Below are positions 8,912 to 18,389 of a stretch of DNA of 64,000 nucleotides, one piece after another. Location of the stretch: the NCBI RefSeq assembly GCF_014199395.1, contig NZ_JACIJM010000004.1, positions 248,001-312,000 of the forward strand, in the 5' to 3' direction. The translations under genes and the position numbers were made by a program. The number at the start of each line of letters is the position of its first letter. Position 1 is the stretch's first letter. The notes under the pieces were generated by a model that was not told the DNA's origin, made no database searches, and saw only the letters and a list, made by a program, of their open reading frames with translations. Source of the DNA: Yoonia ponticola (lineage in GTDB: Bacteria; Pseudomonadota; Alphaproteobacteria; Rhodobacterales; Rhodobacteraceae).

Positions 8912-11900
8912 ACGGCATGGTCGATTGGGCCGCATCACGCGCCCGCATGGTCCTTGCCTTTATCGCGCTGTCACTGCTCGCTGGTGGCTTTGCATACGTG
9001 TCGCTGCCCAAAGAGGGCGAACCGGACATTGAGATCCCCGCGATCTTTGTCTCTGTCCCCTTCCCCGGTATTTCAGCGGCAGACGCCGAAACCCTGCTGG
9101 TCAAGCCGATGGAAACCGAATTATCCGATCTGGACGGGTTGAAATCCATGTCCGGTACGGCGGCTGAAAACTACGCAGGCGTGGCGCTTGAATTCGAATT
9201 CGGCTGGGACAAAACCAACGTACTGGCCGACATCCGCGACGCGATGAACAAAGCGCAAAGCGGCTTTCCAACTGGTGCTGACAACTACACCATCAACGAA
9301 ATCAACTTTTCCGAATTTCCCATCGTCATCGTCAATCTGACAGGCGACGTGCCGGAACGGACCTTGCTGCAAGTCGCCAAAGACCTGCAAGACCGCCTCG
9401 AATCCATGGACGGTGTGTTAGAGGCGGGCCTTGCCGGACAACGCGACGAGATGCTCGAAGTCGTGATCGACCCGCTACGTCTAGAGGCCTACAACGTCAC
9501 CGCAGGCGAGCTGATCAACGTCGTGTCCAGCAACAACCTGTTGATCGCGGCAGGTGAAGTGGAAACCGCGCAAGGCACCTTTGCGATCAAAATTCCCTCG
9601 TCATTTGACGACCCCCAAGACATCTACAACCTGCCTGTCAAAACCAACGGCGACCGCGTGATCACGCTGGGCGATCTGGCCTTGATCCGCCTGACATTCG
9701 AGGACCGCGCAGGCACCGCCCGTTTTAATGGCGTGAATACCGTGGCGCTACAGGTCGTGAAACGCAAAGGCTACAACCTGATCGACACCGCCGCCGAAGT
9801 GGCCGTGGTCGTCGAAGAGGTCCGCGCAGGCTGGACGCCAGAACTGCAAGCCGCGATTGATGTGGGCACATCCAACGACCAATCCCGCGCGGTGGCGTCG
9901 ATGGTCAGCCAGCTTGAGGGATCGGTGCTGACGGCGATTGCGCTAGTGATGATCGTCGTGCTCGCAGCCCTTGGCACCCGCCCCGCGATGCTGGTGGGCT
10001 TTGCGATCCCCACGTCGTTCTTGCTGTGCTTTGCGCTGCTCGCCGTCATGGATATCACCATTTCCAATATCGTGATGTTCGGCTTGATCCTCGCCGTGGG
10101 GATGCTGGTCGATGGGGCCATCGTCGTGGTCGAATATGCCGATAAACGGATGCAAGACGGCTCTGGCCCGATGGACGCCTATACCGAAGCCGCCAAACGC
10201 ATGTTCTGGCCTATCGTGTCATCGACAGCGACCACGCTTTGCGCCTTCCTGCCGATGCTGTTCTGGCCGGGTGTGCCGGGGCAATTTATGGGCATGTTAC
10301 CCGTCACGTTGATCTTTGTGCTGTGTGCATCGCTGGTTGTGGCGCTGATCTACCTGCCCGTCATGGGCGGCGTCACAGGCCGGATGAGCCGCATGTTCGG
10401 CTGGGCCTCGGACTGGATGCGGGCGCATCTGTGGTGGGGCATACGCGCAGCCCTCGTGCCCGTCACAATGATGATCGTGTTCACAGGCGCTATGCTGACA
10501 CTGAATCCTGCCTATCTATCCGGCGACGCGGTGCAAACCAGCGGCTTTGGCGCATCCTTTCCGGGGATGGTGCTGTTCACCATCGGGGCGATGCTGACCT
10601 CAATCACGCTGGGATCAATCACCGTCACACGCACGCAAAAAACCATCAAAGCGGGCTACCGCAGATCGTTATTTGGCCGTTTCATCCACCTGATCGCGGG
10701 CAACCCGATCATGCCGCTGGTGGCCGTGGGCGCTGTTGGCTTCTTTGTGATGTCCACCTTCACCTACTTCGGAGCCAACAATAACGGCGTCGAATTTTTC
10801 GTGGAATCCGAGCCGGAACAAGGCATCGTCTACGTCCGCGCACGCGGCAACCTGTCCCTGCCGGAAAAAGACCACCTCGTTCAACAAGCCGAAGCCATTG
10901 TGCTGGCCCATGCAGGTGTGATGAACGCCTTTTCATTCGCGGGCGACGGTGGCTTGAATTCCAACACAGGCGGCACCCAACCGCCCCGCGACACCATCGG
11001 CCAAATCCAATTCGAAACAATCCCGTGGGAAGACCGCATCGACAGGCCCGAACTCGACGGCGATCTCGTGCTGGCGGAATTGCAAAGCCAACTCGACCTG
11101 ATCCCCGGAATCCAGTCCGAAATCCTCGCCCAAGCCATGGGCCCGGGTGCGGGCAAACCCCTGCACCTGCGGCTCAAAGGCGACAGCTTTGACGACCTGC
11201 GCGCAGCGACAGCCCTTGCACGGGCGCAGTTCGAGATGACCGACGGGCTGACCCTGATCGAAGACACCCTGCCCCTGCCCGGTATCGACTGGCAGATCGA
11301 CGTGGACGTTGAAAAAGCAGGACGCTACGGCGCTGACGTGGCCTCTGTGGGCGCGATGGTGCAGATGGTCACACGCGGCATTTTGCTGGACACAATGCGG
11401 GTGGATAGCTCGGATGAGGAAATCGAAATCCGCGTCCGACTACCTGAAAATGACCGTGTGCTGTCTACGCTCGACAGCCTGCGGGTCCGCACCAATGCGG
11501 GGCTTGTGCCCCTGTCGAATTTCATCACACGCACGCCCGTGCCAAAGCTCGCGCAGATCGACCGGATTAACCAAAAACGGTACTTTGATCTCAAGGCTGA
11601 TGTGGAAACGGGCGTGAATGCCAACGAACGCATCGCGACGCTGACAACATGGCTCGACACTAATCCCCTGCCCGCTGGCGTCGACTGGGAATGGACCGGC
11701 GACCAAGAAGACCAGGCCGAAAGCCAAGCCTTCCTCGGCAATGCCTTCATCGGCGCACTTGGCCTGATGTTCATCATCCTTCTCGCGCAATTCAACTCGA
11801 TCTATAACTCGGTGCTGGTGCTGCTGGCCGTGGTCATGTCGACCGCTGGCACACTGATCGGGATGCTGGTCATGGATCAGGCGTTTTCGGTGATTATGAC

Positions 11901-12411
11901 GGGTACAGGCATCGTCGCCTTGGCGGGGATCGTGGTGAACAACAACATCATCCTGATCGACACCTACCAAGAATACAGCCAATACATGCCCCGCGCCGAG
12001 GCGATCGTGCGCACAGCCGAAGACCGCATCCGTCCCGTCCTGCTGACCACAATCACGACCATGGCGGGTCTTGCGCCGATGATGTTCGGCCTCAGCCTCG
12101 ACTTTATGAACGGCGGCTATTCCATCGACAGCCCAACGGCGCTGTGGTGGAAACAACTGGCGACGGCTGTTGTGTTTGGACTTGGAATCGCGACGATGCT
12201 AACGCTGGTATTCACGCCATCCATGCTGGCGCTACGGGTCTGGGCATCGACCTATGTGCTGTGGTTTGCGAGGCTCTTGGCGCGTCTGTCGATGGGGCGC
12301 AGCAGCAGCTACGCCCGCGACTGGGCGCTCTCACGCGAGGCCAAACGCATCAAAGCCCCAGAGGTCATCTGGACCGAAGACGACCTGCCCTCAACACAGG
12401 CTGCCAATTAA
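8908..12411 (+). CDS. RND efflux permease, AcrB/HAE1-like
   Basis: A 1167-residue inner-membrane proton-driven exporter. The N-terminus (LPKEGEPDIEIPAIFVSVPF) is typical of the AcrB/MexF superfamily. TM4 carries the proton-relay region GMLVDGAIVVVEY near residue 400, with one Asp and a Gly where many HAE1 pumps have Asp-Asp. Two large periplasmic porter loops and the C-terminal GIVVNNNIILID helix are present. It is about 130 residues longer than AcrB. Around residues 510-580, in the central cytosolic linker, there are two extra hydrophobic segments (VTMMIVFTGAMLTL and GMVLFTIGAMLTSITLGSI). Coupled by ATGA to the adaptor; its TAA shares TTAA with the convergent exoD-like gene. Substrate unknown. 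Confidence 0.93.
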   Translation: MNGMVDWAASRARMVLAFIALSLLAGGFAYVSLPKEGEPDIEIPAIFVSVPFPGISAADAETLLVKPMETELSDLDGLKSMSGTAAENYAGVALEFEFGWDKTNVLADIRDAMNKAQSGFPTGADNYTINEINFSEFPIVIVNLTGDVPERTLLQVAKDLQDRLESMDGVLEAGLAGQRDEMLEVVIDPLRLEAYNVTAGELINVVSSNNLLIAAGEVETAQGTFAIKIPSSFDDPQDIYNLPVKTNGDRVITLGDLALIRLTFEDRAGTARFNGVNTVALQVVKRKGYNLIDTAAEVAVVVEEVRAGWTPELQAAIDVGTSNDQSRAVASMVSQLEGSVLTAIALVMIVVLAALGTRPAMLVGFAIPTSFLLCFALLAVMDITISNIVMFGLILAVGMLVDGAIVVVEYADKRMQDGSGPMDAYTEAAKRMFWPIVSSTATTLCAFLPMLFWPGVPGQFMGMLPVTLIFVLCASLVVALIYLPVMGGVTGRMSRMFGWASDWMRAHLWWGIRAALVPVTMMIVFTGAMLTLNPAYLSGDAVQTSGFGASFPGMVLFTIGAMLTSITLGSITVTRTQKTIKAGYRRSLFGRFIHLIAGNPIMPLVAVGAVGFFVMSTFTYFGANNNGVEFFVESEPEQGIVYVRARGNLSLPEKDHLVQQAEAIVLAHAGVMNAFSFAGDGGLNSNTGGTQPPRDTIGQIQFETIPWEDRIDRPELDGDLVLAELQSQLDLIPGIQSEILAQAMGPGAGKPLHLRLKGDSFDDLRAATALARAQFEMTDGLTLIEDTLPLPGIDWQIDVDVEKAGRYGADVASVGAMVQMVTRGILLDTMRVDSSDEEIEIRVRLPENDRVLSTLDSLRVRTNAGLVPLSNFITRTPVPKLAQIDRINQKRYFDLKADVETGVNANERIATLTTWLDTNPLPAGVDWEWTGDQEDQAESQAFLGNAFIGALGLMFIILLAQFNSIYNSVLVLLAVVMSTAGTLIGMLVMDQAFSVIMTGTGIVALAGIVVNNNIILIDTYQEYSQYMPRAEAIVRTAEDRIRPVLLTTITTMAGLAPMMFGLSLDFMNGGYSIDSPTALWWKQLATAVVFGLGIATMLTLVFTPSMLALRVWASTYVLWFARLLARLSMGRSSSYARDWALSREAKRIKAPEVIWTEDDLPSTQAAN

Positions 12412-13007
12412 CCCAACACGGCACTTGCCACCCAAAACGGGATCGACATGCCAAACAAGATCACTGGCACCCCGATCAAGGCAAACAACCCGTCGCGGCC
12501 CAAGATACCCAGCGACACCAATGCGACGCCGAGGCCCACAACGCTGGACGAAAACGGCACGATTTCCAGCAACGGCAGACACAGGCCGCCCACCGCACAA
12601 ACCGCATATAAAACGCGCCGTGCCTTGGGGCCAACCAAGCCCGTAATCCGGTCGCGACTAAACTTGTCAAAGACCTTTCCGGCGGTCTCTAATGCCGATT
12701 GCAGCCGTTCAATCTTGTCCGCTGAAACCGACCGCTTGCGCAAAAATGCGGGCAGCCAGATCGTTTTCGCACCATAGGCCGCCTGCGCCGAAATCAGGCA
12801 AATCAACGCCCCAAAGATCGACGACGCAAAGGGCACACCGCTTAAGGGTGACGCCAGCACGACGCCCGCCACCAGCAAACAGGTCGCAAATGCTTCGCGG
12901 CCAAATTCTTGCAGCAAGTCGTCAAACGTCACCGCATCCCCGTGGGATGCCTCGGTCAAATGCGTCGCGATATCAGTGATCGGATCGGCCTTGGTGTCGT
13001 CTGTCAT
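12408..13007 (-). CDS. ExoD-family membrane protein
   Basis: A 199-residue protein matching the exopolysaccharide synthesis ExoD family. A soluble acidic N-terminus (THLTEASHGDAVTFDDLLQE) precedes about four hydrophobic segments, including FATCLLVAGVVLASPLSGVP and the C-terminal pair VVGLGVALVSLGILGRDGLF / ALIGVPVILFGMSIPF. In Sinorhizobium meliloti exoD affects exopolysaccharide production and alkaline tolerance; its biochemical activity is not established. No polysaccharide genes are adjacent. The stop codon overlaps the RND permease stop. Confidence 0.85.
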   Translation of the reverse strand: MTDDTKADPITDIATHLTEASHGDAVTFDDLLQEFGREAFATCLLVAGVVLASPLSGVPFASSIFGALICLISAQAAYGAKTIWLPAFLRKRSVSADKIERLQSALETAGKVFDKFSRDRITGLVGPKARRVLYAVCAVGGLCLPLLEIVPFSSSVVGLGVALVSLGILGRDGLFALIGVPVILFGMSIPFWVASAVLG

Positions 13008-13107
13008 GCTGTCGTCCCCGCGTGGCTACGCAGGACTAACCGCCTCGTGCGCCCCACGGTTCCATAATCGGGCGTTCGTAAAAACAACCGCCCGATCTGG
13101 CCAGCAG

Positions 13108-14298
13108 TTACGCAGACGCCGTCCGCCCCATCGCCGCAAATGTCCATAGCGCGATGCCCAGTGCGATCACCGCACATAGTGCGATTGCGCCGACCATCGG
13201 CGTGGCCGTTCCGTCAAAGAACGCGCCTGTGACCACAACCATCAGCCCTCCGGTCAGCATCTGCAATGTACCGCCCAGCGACGACGCCAAGCCTGCGATA
13301 TCGCCGTGCGGGTCGAGCGCCATGACCATCGTCGTGGGAATAATCAGGCCGAGGCAAGCGTTGGCAAAGAACAACCCGATGATGACCACGGGCAGGCTGA
13401 CAAATCCAGCCAAGCACACCACAAGCAAAAGCATCGAAAACGCGGCAAAGCCGATCACAGCGCCGCGCATCACGGGCAAAACGCCCAGCCGTTCGCCCAA
13501 TGGCCCAGCCGCCTGCGACGCTGCGAAAAAGCCGATGGCGTTGATTGCAAAAGCCACGCTGAACCCTGTTGGCGACAGACCGAACTGGCCGGAATAGACG
13601 AATGACGCGCTGGCGATAAACACCATAAAGCTGGCAAATCCAAAGCCACCGATCAACGTCAGGCCCATGAACACGCGATCTGTCAGCAGGACTTTGGCGC
13701 CCTTCATCAAGTTGCGCAGGTTCACTTTGACCCGTGCGGCAGGCGCAAGCGTTTCAGGCAAGACCATCGCCGTCATGCCCAGCGACAATCCCGCTGCCAG
13801 ACACAGCAACCAAAAGATCACACGCCAATCGGCCACCGCGATCACGCCGCTGCCCACCAAGGGGGCCAGCATCGGCGAGACCGAAATCACCAGCATCACC
13901 ATGGCCATCAACTTGGTCGCGGCGGCGCCTGTGTGCATGTCGCGGATCACGGCACGCGGGACCACCATCAGGACCGCGCCGCCGATGCCTTGCAACGCGC
14001 GGAACGCGATCAATGCGCCAATCGACGGGGCCACGGCGCAACCGATTGATCCTGCAATGAAAATCCCCAAGCCCACATAAAGCGGGATCTTGCGGCCGAC
14101 TTGATCCGCCCAAGGGCCGTAGAACAATTGCGCGATGCCAAAGGCCACAAAATACGCGGTCAGCGTCAATTGCACCGTGGCTACATCCGCGTCCAAGCCT
14201 GCCGCAATCGTGGGCATGGCTGGCAGATACATATCAATCGCAAAGGGACCGACAGCCGATAAAAGGCCCAAAATCAGGGCGGAACGCATCAGTGTCAT
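13108..14298 (-). CDS. MFS multidrug transporter, Bcr/CflA family
   Basis: A 396-residue, 12-TM major facilitator transporter. The N-terminus LGLLSAVGPFAIDMYLPAMP is the Bcr/CflA signature. The loop 2-3 motif DQVGRKIPLY (about residues 65-74) and the TM4-5 stretch FRALQGIGGAVLMVVPRAVI are diagnostic of drug:proton antiporters. It probably exports small hydrophobic compounds; the actual substrate cannot be read from sequence. It appears to be monocistronic, with 67 nt to the Atm1-like gene upstream on the same strand. Confidence 0.92.
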   Translation of the reverse strand: MTLMRSALILGLLSAVGPFAIDMYLPAMPTIAAGLDADVATVQLTLTAYFVAFGIAQLFYGPWADQVGRKIPLYVGLGIFIAGSIGCAVAPSIGALIAFRALQGIGGAVLMVVPRAVIRDMHTGAAATKLMAMVMLVISVSPMLAPLVGSGVIAVADWRVIFWLLCLAAGLSLGMTAMVLPETLAPAARVKVNLRNLMKGAKVLLTDRVFMGLTLIGGFGFASFMVFIASASFVYSGQFGLSPTGFSVAFAINAIGFFAASQAAGPLGERLGVLPVMRGAVIGFAAFSMLLLVVCLAGFVSLPVVIIGLFFANACLGLIIPTTMVMALDPHGDIAGLASSLGGTLQMLTGGLMVVVTGAFFDGTATPMVGAIALCAVIALGIALWTFAAMGRTASA

Positions 14299-14365
14299 GG
14301 GGGAAGACCTTACTCAATTTCTACGCGCCACACATAGCAATCCTGCGGTGCGGCACAAGCGGCGT

Positions 14366-16186
14366 TTAGACGGTTTCGTCGCTGGCCTGACGGTTCCACA
14401 ATTGGGCGTAACGGCCATCCGCAACGAGCAGCGCATCATGCGTGCCGCGCTCGACGATCACACCGTTTTCAAGCACCACAATCTGATCGGCATCCGCAAT
14501 CGTGGACAGACGGTGCGCGATTGTAATGACCGTGCGGCCCTGCGCCATCGCCTTGAGTTCTGCCTGAATTTCCATCTCGGTCTGGGTGTCCAGCGCCGAT
14601 GTGGCCTCGTCCAACAACAGGATTGGCGGGTTCTTGAGCAAGGTCCGCGCAATGCCCACCCGTTGCTTTTCACCGCCCGACAGTTTCAAACCGCGCTCCC
14701 CCACTTGGGTCGCATAGCCTTCCGGCAGTGACATGATGAAATCGTGGATTTTCGCGGCTTTTGCAGCGGCAATGATCTCGCCCTCGGTCGCAACAGGCCG
14801 CCCGTAAGCGATGTTGTAATGTACGGTATCGTTGAACAAAACGGTGTCCTGCGGCACCACGCCAATCTGGCTGTGCAGACTAACTTGCGTCACGTCTCGC
14901 ACGTCTTGGCCGTCAATCGTCAACGCCCCGCCGACCACATCGTAAAACCGGAACAACAGCCGCCCGATGGTGGATTTCCCAGAGCCGCTAGAGCCCACAA
15001 TCGCAACCGTCTGACCGGGCAGCACGTCAAGGCTGACGCCCTTCAAAATAGGCCGCGCCGCGTCGTAGCCAAAAGCCACGTCATGCAATGAGATAGCGCC
15101 GCCAGTGACAACCAGCGGCTTTGCATCCGGCTTGTCATTCACTTCGGCGGGTTGTTCCAGCAGATCAAACATATCGCCCATATCGATCAAGGCCTGACGG
15201 ATTTCGCGGTACACCGTGCCAAGAAAATTCAGCGGCATCGTGATCTGGATCATATAGGCGTTCACCAACACAAAATCCCCGACGGTCAACGCGCCATTCT
15301 CAACGCCAATCGCGGCCATGACCATCACGCCGACCAAGCCGCAGGTGATAATCAACGCCTGACCAAAGTTCAAAAATGCGAGCGTGTAATTTGTCTTAAC
15401 AGCCGCCTCTGCATATTGCCGCATCGCGCCGTCATAGCGGTCTGCTTCCCACTTTTCCGCGCCGAAATACTTGACGGTTTCGAAGTTTAGCAGGCTATCA
15501 ATCGCCTTTTGGTTCGCGTCGGTGTCTTGGTCGTTCATTTCCTTGCGGATTTTCACGCGCCATTCGGTCACGGCAAAGGTGAACCAGACATAAAGCCCAA
15601 TCGTGACGGCCACGACCACCAGATACCAAACGTCGAACGTAAAGAACAAAACGCCCGCGATCATCAGCAATTGCAAGATCAGCGGACCCACGGAAAACAG
15701 CAAGAAGCGCAGTAGGAATTCCACGCCTTTGACACCGCGTTCAATAATCCGGCTCAATCCGCCCGTTTTGCGGGTGATGTGGTAGCGCATCGACAGGCGG
15801 TGGATATGGGTAAAGGTCTCTAGCGCCAACTGTCGCAGCGCCCGTTGTCCGACCCGCGTAAAAATCACATCGCGTAGCTGCTGGAAACCGACCGACAACA
15901 GCCGCGACATGCCATACGCCAGCGTCAACCCAACAGCGCCCAACCCCAAATAAGTCGCAGCCGAAGCGCCCTCGGGGGCCATGACATCAACCGCTTGGCT
16001 AAAGAATTGCGGGGTCAGCACGGCGATGATCTGCGACGCAAACAGCGCCACCATCGCGGCGACAACGCGGACCTTGACGTTGGTATTTCCGGCAGGCCAC
16101 AGATACGGGATCACCCGTTTGATCACCTTCCAGCCTTGAATTTTTGCGTTGTTTAGGTTGGCATCGGTCTTGGTCAGTTGGCGCAT
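14366..16186 (-). CDS. Atm1-type ABC half-transporter (heavy metal/glutathione conjugate)
   Basis: A 606-residue ABC exporter with an N-terminal six-TM domain (about 25-335) fused to an ATPase domain. The TMD motif NFETVKYFGAE at 234-244 is characteristic of the Atm1/HMT1/ABCB7 family, whose bacterial members export glutathione-metal or polysulfide conjugates. In the NBD, Walker A GSSGSGKST is at 398-406, the signature is LSGGEKQR, Walker B is ILLLDEAT, and the H-loop is IAHRLST. Such half-transporters homodimerise. No clear operon partner is present. Confidence 0.92.
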   Translation of the reverse strand: MRQLTKTDANLNNAKIQGWKVIKRVIPYLWPAGNTNVKVRVVAAMVALFASQIIAVLTPQFFSQAVDVMAPEGASAATYLGLGAVGLTLAYGMSRLLSVGFQQLRDVIFTRVGQRALRQLALETFTHIHRLSMRYHITRKTGGLSRIIERGVKGVEFLLRFLLFSVGPLILQLLMIAGVLFFTFDVWYLVVVAVTIGLYVWFTFAVTEWRVKIRKEMNDQDTDANQKAIDSLLNFETVKYFGAEKWEADRYDGAMRQYAEAAVKTNYTLAFLNFGQALIITCGLVGVMVMAAIGVENGALTVGDFVLVNAYMIQITMPLNFLGTVYREIRQALIDMGDMFDLLEQPAEVNDKPDAKPLVVTGGAISLHDVAFGYDAARPILKGVSLDVLPGQTVAIVGSSGSGKSTIGRLLFRFYDVVGGALTIDGQDVRDVTQVSLHSQIGVVPQDTVLFNDTVHYNIAYGRPVATEGEIIAAAKAAKIHDFIMSLPEGYATQVGERGLKLSGGEKQRVGIARTLLKNPPILLLDEATSALDTQTEMEIQAELKAMAQGRTVITIAHRLSTIADADQIVVLENGVIVERGTHDALLVADGRYAQLWNRQASDETV

Positions 16187-16241
16187 TTAGGGTCTCTCCG
16201 GGTAGGCCACTGATGTAACAGCCACACCGGAAATGACCAGT

Positions 16242-17339
16242 CTATTGCGCAGGATCGGGAATGCGAAATACTTGACCGGGGTAAATCAGATCAGGATCGC
16301 GGATCAAATCGCGGTTTGCCTCGAAAACAGACACATACAAGACACCGCTGCCCAGTTGTTCCTCTGCAATCGCCCAAAGCGTGGCACCCGGTTGCACAGT
16401 TTTCACGGCAATATCAAAGCCCTCGGCAGCGGTTTCCTCGGCTAGGATCGCGGCGACCTCTTCGGGTTCTTCTTTCTTGAATGGCGTTTCAACGCGGGAC
16501 TGCACAACACCGTCGGCGTCCACCTCGTCCAAACGCAGCGTGTAAAGCCCCGTATCAACTTGCGGCAGATCACTGCGCCAATCACCCTCGCCGGAAATGC
16601 GAGATTCCGTGATCGGCTCGTTATCCAGATAAATCCGCACAAAGCCGCCAGCCGCAGCGCCACGCCCCGCCAGTTGCACTTCGCCGCTCGGATCATAGGT
16701 GATCGTATCCAGCCCGATGTTTTCGGTCAGGTCCGGCTGCGCGGGCGATTGGGTCTCGACCTGCAAGATGCGGACACCATCGGCGTCAGCGATCAAGGTC
16801 GGTGGGGCCGCAGGTGGCGTCAGGTCTTCCGCCGCAGCAGGCACCGCCACAGGATCATCCGCGACGACTTCAGCCACGAAAGCAATCTCTTTCGGCGGCA
16901 CGATGATACTCTCGGCCGAGGCCAAAGCCGCCCCATCCGGATCAGCGACCAGTTGAACACGGCGCGGCTGGTCGCTGGCCGTGATAGCTACAACAACCCC
17001 AAAAGCACCATCCGCCCCCGCAACCACGGTTTCCACCACGTCACCACCCAGCATAATCGCCACGGATTGCCCCGGTGCGGCCATGCCAGCGATCACAGTT
17101 GTATCGTCGGGACTGCGGTAGAACGTGTCAATCGTGGGCAAGCCTTGCGTTACCGTCACCTTTGGCGCGTCAACGGCAGCGGCATCTTGCGTCGTCACAG
17201 CAGCCACCTGCGGCCCCGCACCAGACGCGACGTCCGCGTCCTGCACAGGCGGTCCGAACCACACAGCGGCGGCACCGATGGCAAGAGCAGCAGCAACACC
17301 GCCCGCGATTGCATATGCGTTAGAAGATGGTCTGGCCAC
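16242..17339 (-). CDS. LysM peptidoglycan-binding domain protein
   Basis: A 365-residue anchored envelope protein. One N-terminal TM helix (about 8-28, YAIAGGVAAALAIGAAAVWF) leads into a long Ala/Asp/Val-rich region with repeated Ig-like beta segments (IYRS... VVETVVAGADGAFGVVV, and RISGEGDWRSDLPQVDTGLY). A C-terminal LysM module follows at about 313-362 (VKTVQPGATLWAIAEEQLG ... YPGQVFRIPDP). LysM binds GlcNAc-containing glycan, so a cell-wall-associated role is likely. Similar proteins are widespread in Rhodobacteraceae but uncharacterised. It is divergent from the LOG-family gene. Confidence 0.88.
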   Translation of the reverse strand: MARPSSNAYAIAGGVAAALAIGAAAVWFGPPVQDADVASGAGPQVAAVTTQDAAAVDAPKVTVTQGLPTIDTFYRSPDDTTVIAGMAAPGQSVAIMLGGDVVETVVAGADGAFGVVVAITASDQPRRVQLVADPDGAALASAESIIVPPKEIAFVAEVVADDPVAVPAAAEDLTPPAAPPTLIADADGVRILQVETQSPAQPDLTENIGLDTITYDPSGEVQLAGRGAAAGGFVRIYLDNEPITESRISGEGDWRSDLPQVDTGLYTLRLDEVDADGVVQSRVETPFKKEEPEEVAAILAEETAAEGFDIAVKTVQPGATLWAIAEEQLGSGVLYVSVFEANRDLIRDPDLIYPGQVFRIPDPAQ

Positions 17340-17487
17340 GGCATGGTCCTTATTCGCGCCACCCGCCTCCCAGAACGTCGGATAGCGGACGTTGACTGGC
17401 GGCGTTTGACTGGTTGAGAGAGCCTAGCAACAGAGTTATGAGCGGTCAAAGGCCCAAATATGGCAAGACACGACGAAAGTTAGAAAT

Positions 17488-18045
17488 ATGACAGCAAAAA
17501 CAAACTCCGTATGCGTCTACTGCGGCTCGCGCGATGGCACAGATCCGGCCTACGCCACAGCAGCCGAAGCCACAGGCACAATGCTCGCGGCGAACGACTG
17601 GCGCTTGGTTTACGGTGCGGGTGATGTGGGTCTGATGGGGCGCGTCGCCAATGCAACGCAAATTGCTGGCGGACGGACCTTTGGCGTGATCCCGACGCAT
17701 CTGCTGGACTGGGAAGTCGGCAAACGCGACCTCGACACATTCATCATCACCGAAACCATGCACGAGCGCAAAAAGGTCATGTTCATGAACTGCGACGCGG
17801 TGGTGGTGCTACCGGGTGGCGCTGGATCGCTGGACGAGTTTTTCGAGGCCCTGACATGGCGGCAACTTGGCCTGCATGGCAAACCGATTTACCTGTTGAA
17901 TATCAACGGCTTTTGGGACCCTCTTAAAGTGCTTATGGACAATATCGTGGGCCAAGGTTTCGCCGAAGCGTCCCTACTGGATTTCATCACATTCGTAGAC
18001 GATGTGGACACGCTAGAAACCAATCTGCGCACAACTCTCGCCTAA
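17488..18045 (+). CDS. LOG family protein (nucleoside 5'-monophosphate phosphoribohydrolase type)
   Basis: A 185-residue Rossmann-fold protein of the TIGR00730/LOG family, which cleaves the N-glycosidic bond of nucleoside monophosphates (cytokinin-activating in plants, AMP or other NMPs in bacteria). The conserved VYCGSR start (residues 10-15), GAGDVGLMG at 43-51 and PGGAGSLDE at 109-117 form the active-site loop. Ser114 replaces the more common Thr of PGGxGT. ERKK at 93-96 supplies the conserved Arg. Physiological substrate is unknown. A GC-rich stem-loop at 18068-18098 lies just after the stop. Confidence 0.92.
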   Translation: MTAKTNSVCVYCGSRDGTDPAYATAAEATGTMLAANDWRLVYGAGDVGLMGRVANATQIAGGRTFGVIPTHLLDWEVGKRDLDTFIITETMHERKKVMFMNCDAVVVLPGGAGSLDEFFEALTWRQLGLHGKPIYLLNINGFWDPLKVLMDNIVGQGFAEASLLDFITFVDDVDTLETNLRTTLA

Positions 18046-18067
18046 CGCAGATCGGAACAAATGAAAA

Positions 18068-18098
18068 AGCCGACGCCCGAAATATACGGGTGTCGGCT
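18068..18098 (-). terminator. Intrinsic terminator of the 56-residue ORF (possibly bidirectional)
   Basis: A 12-bp stem with one G-T pair (AGCCGACGCCCG / CGGGTGTCGGCT) encloses a 7-nt loop. Read on the minus strand it is followed by TTTTTCAT, a proper T tract, 10 nt after the stop of the small ORF. In the plus direction it follows serving gene LOG with only GAAATCTT. Confidence 0.75.
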
Positions 18099-18108
18099 GA
18101 AATCTTAA

Positions 18109-18279
18109 TTACTTGTCAACATCCTCACTGGGATTGATCCGCTCCGGACCGCGCCGCGTTCCGCTGACGCCTGACGTCCCCGCAGGCGCGTCGTCTTCGT
18201 TGCCAAAGGCACCCGGCTTGCCGTTCTCTTTGTGCTTGTCGTCGTCATTGGTCTCGTTTGGTTTTTTCTGGTCGGACAT
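18109..18279 (-). CDS. Small hydrophilic conserved-looking protein, 56 residues
   Basis: A 56-codon ORF starting MSDQKKPNETNDDDKHKENG and ending SEDVDK. It is highly charged and rich in Asp, Lys, Asn, Gly and Pro, with no predicted secondary structure core, so it is probably intrinsically disordered. A GGAGC SD-like sequence precedes the ATG and a strong terminator follows the stop, which together support a real gene. I believe similar short MSDQ... proteins occur in Rhodobacteraceae, but no function is known. It lies between the LOG gene and sodB. Confidence 0.7.
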   Translation of the reverse strand: MSDQKKPNETNDDDKHKENGKPGAFGNEDDAPAGTSGVSGTRRGPERINPSEDVDK

Positions 18280-18336
18280 GGGATGCTCCTATCAGTTGCG
18301 TTGCTTAACCAACCCGCAGCCCCCCGTTCCGTTCCA

Positions 18337-18370
18337 CAAAAAAACCCGCCGCATTGCTGCGACGGGTTCT
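18337..18370 (-). terminator. Intrinsic terminator of sodB
   Basis: The stem AACCCGCCGCA / TGCGACGGGTT (11 bp, one mismatch) has a 4-nt loop and a run of eight A on the plus strand (18337-18344), giving a T tract in minus-strand RNA. It lies about 20 nt downstream of the sodB stop. Confidence 0.85.
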
Positions 18371-18389
18371 TTTCGGTCTCAGAGATAAA

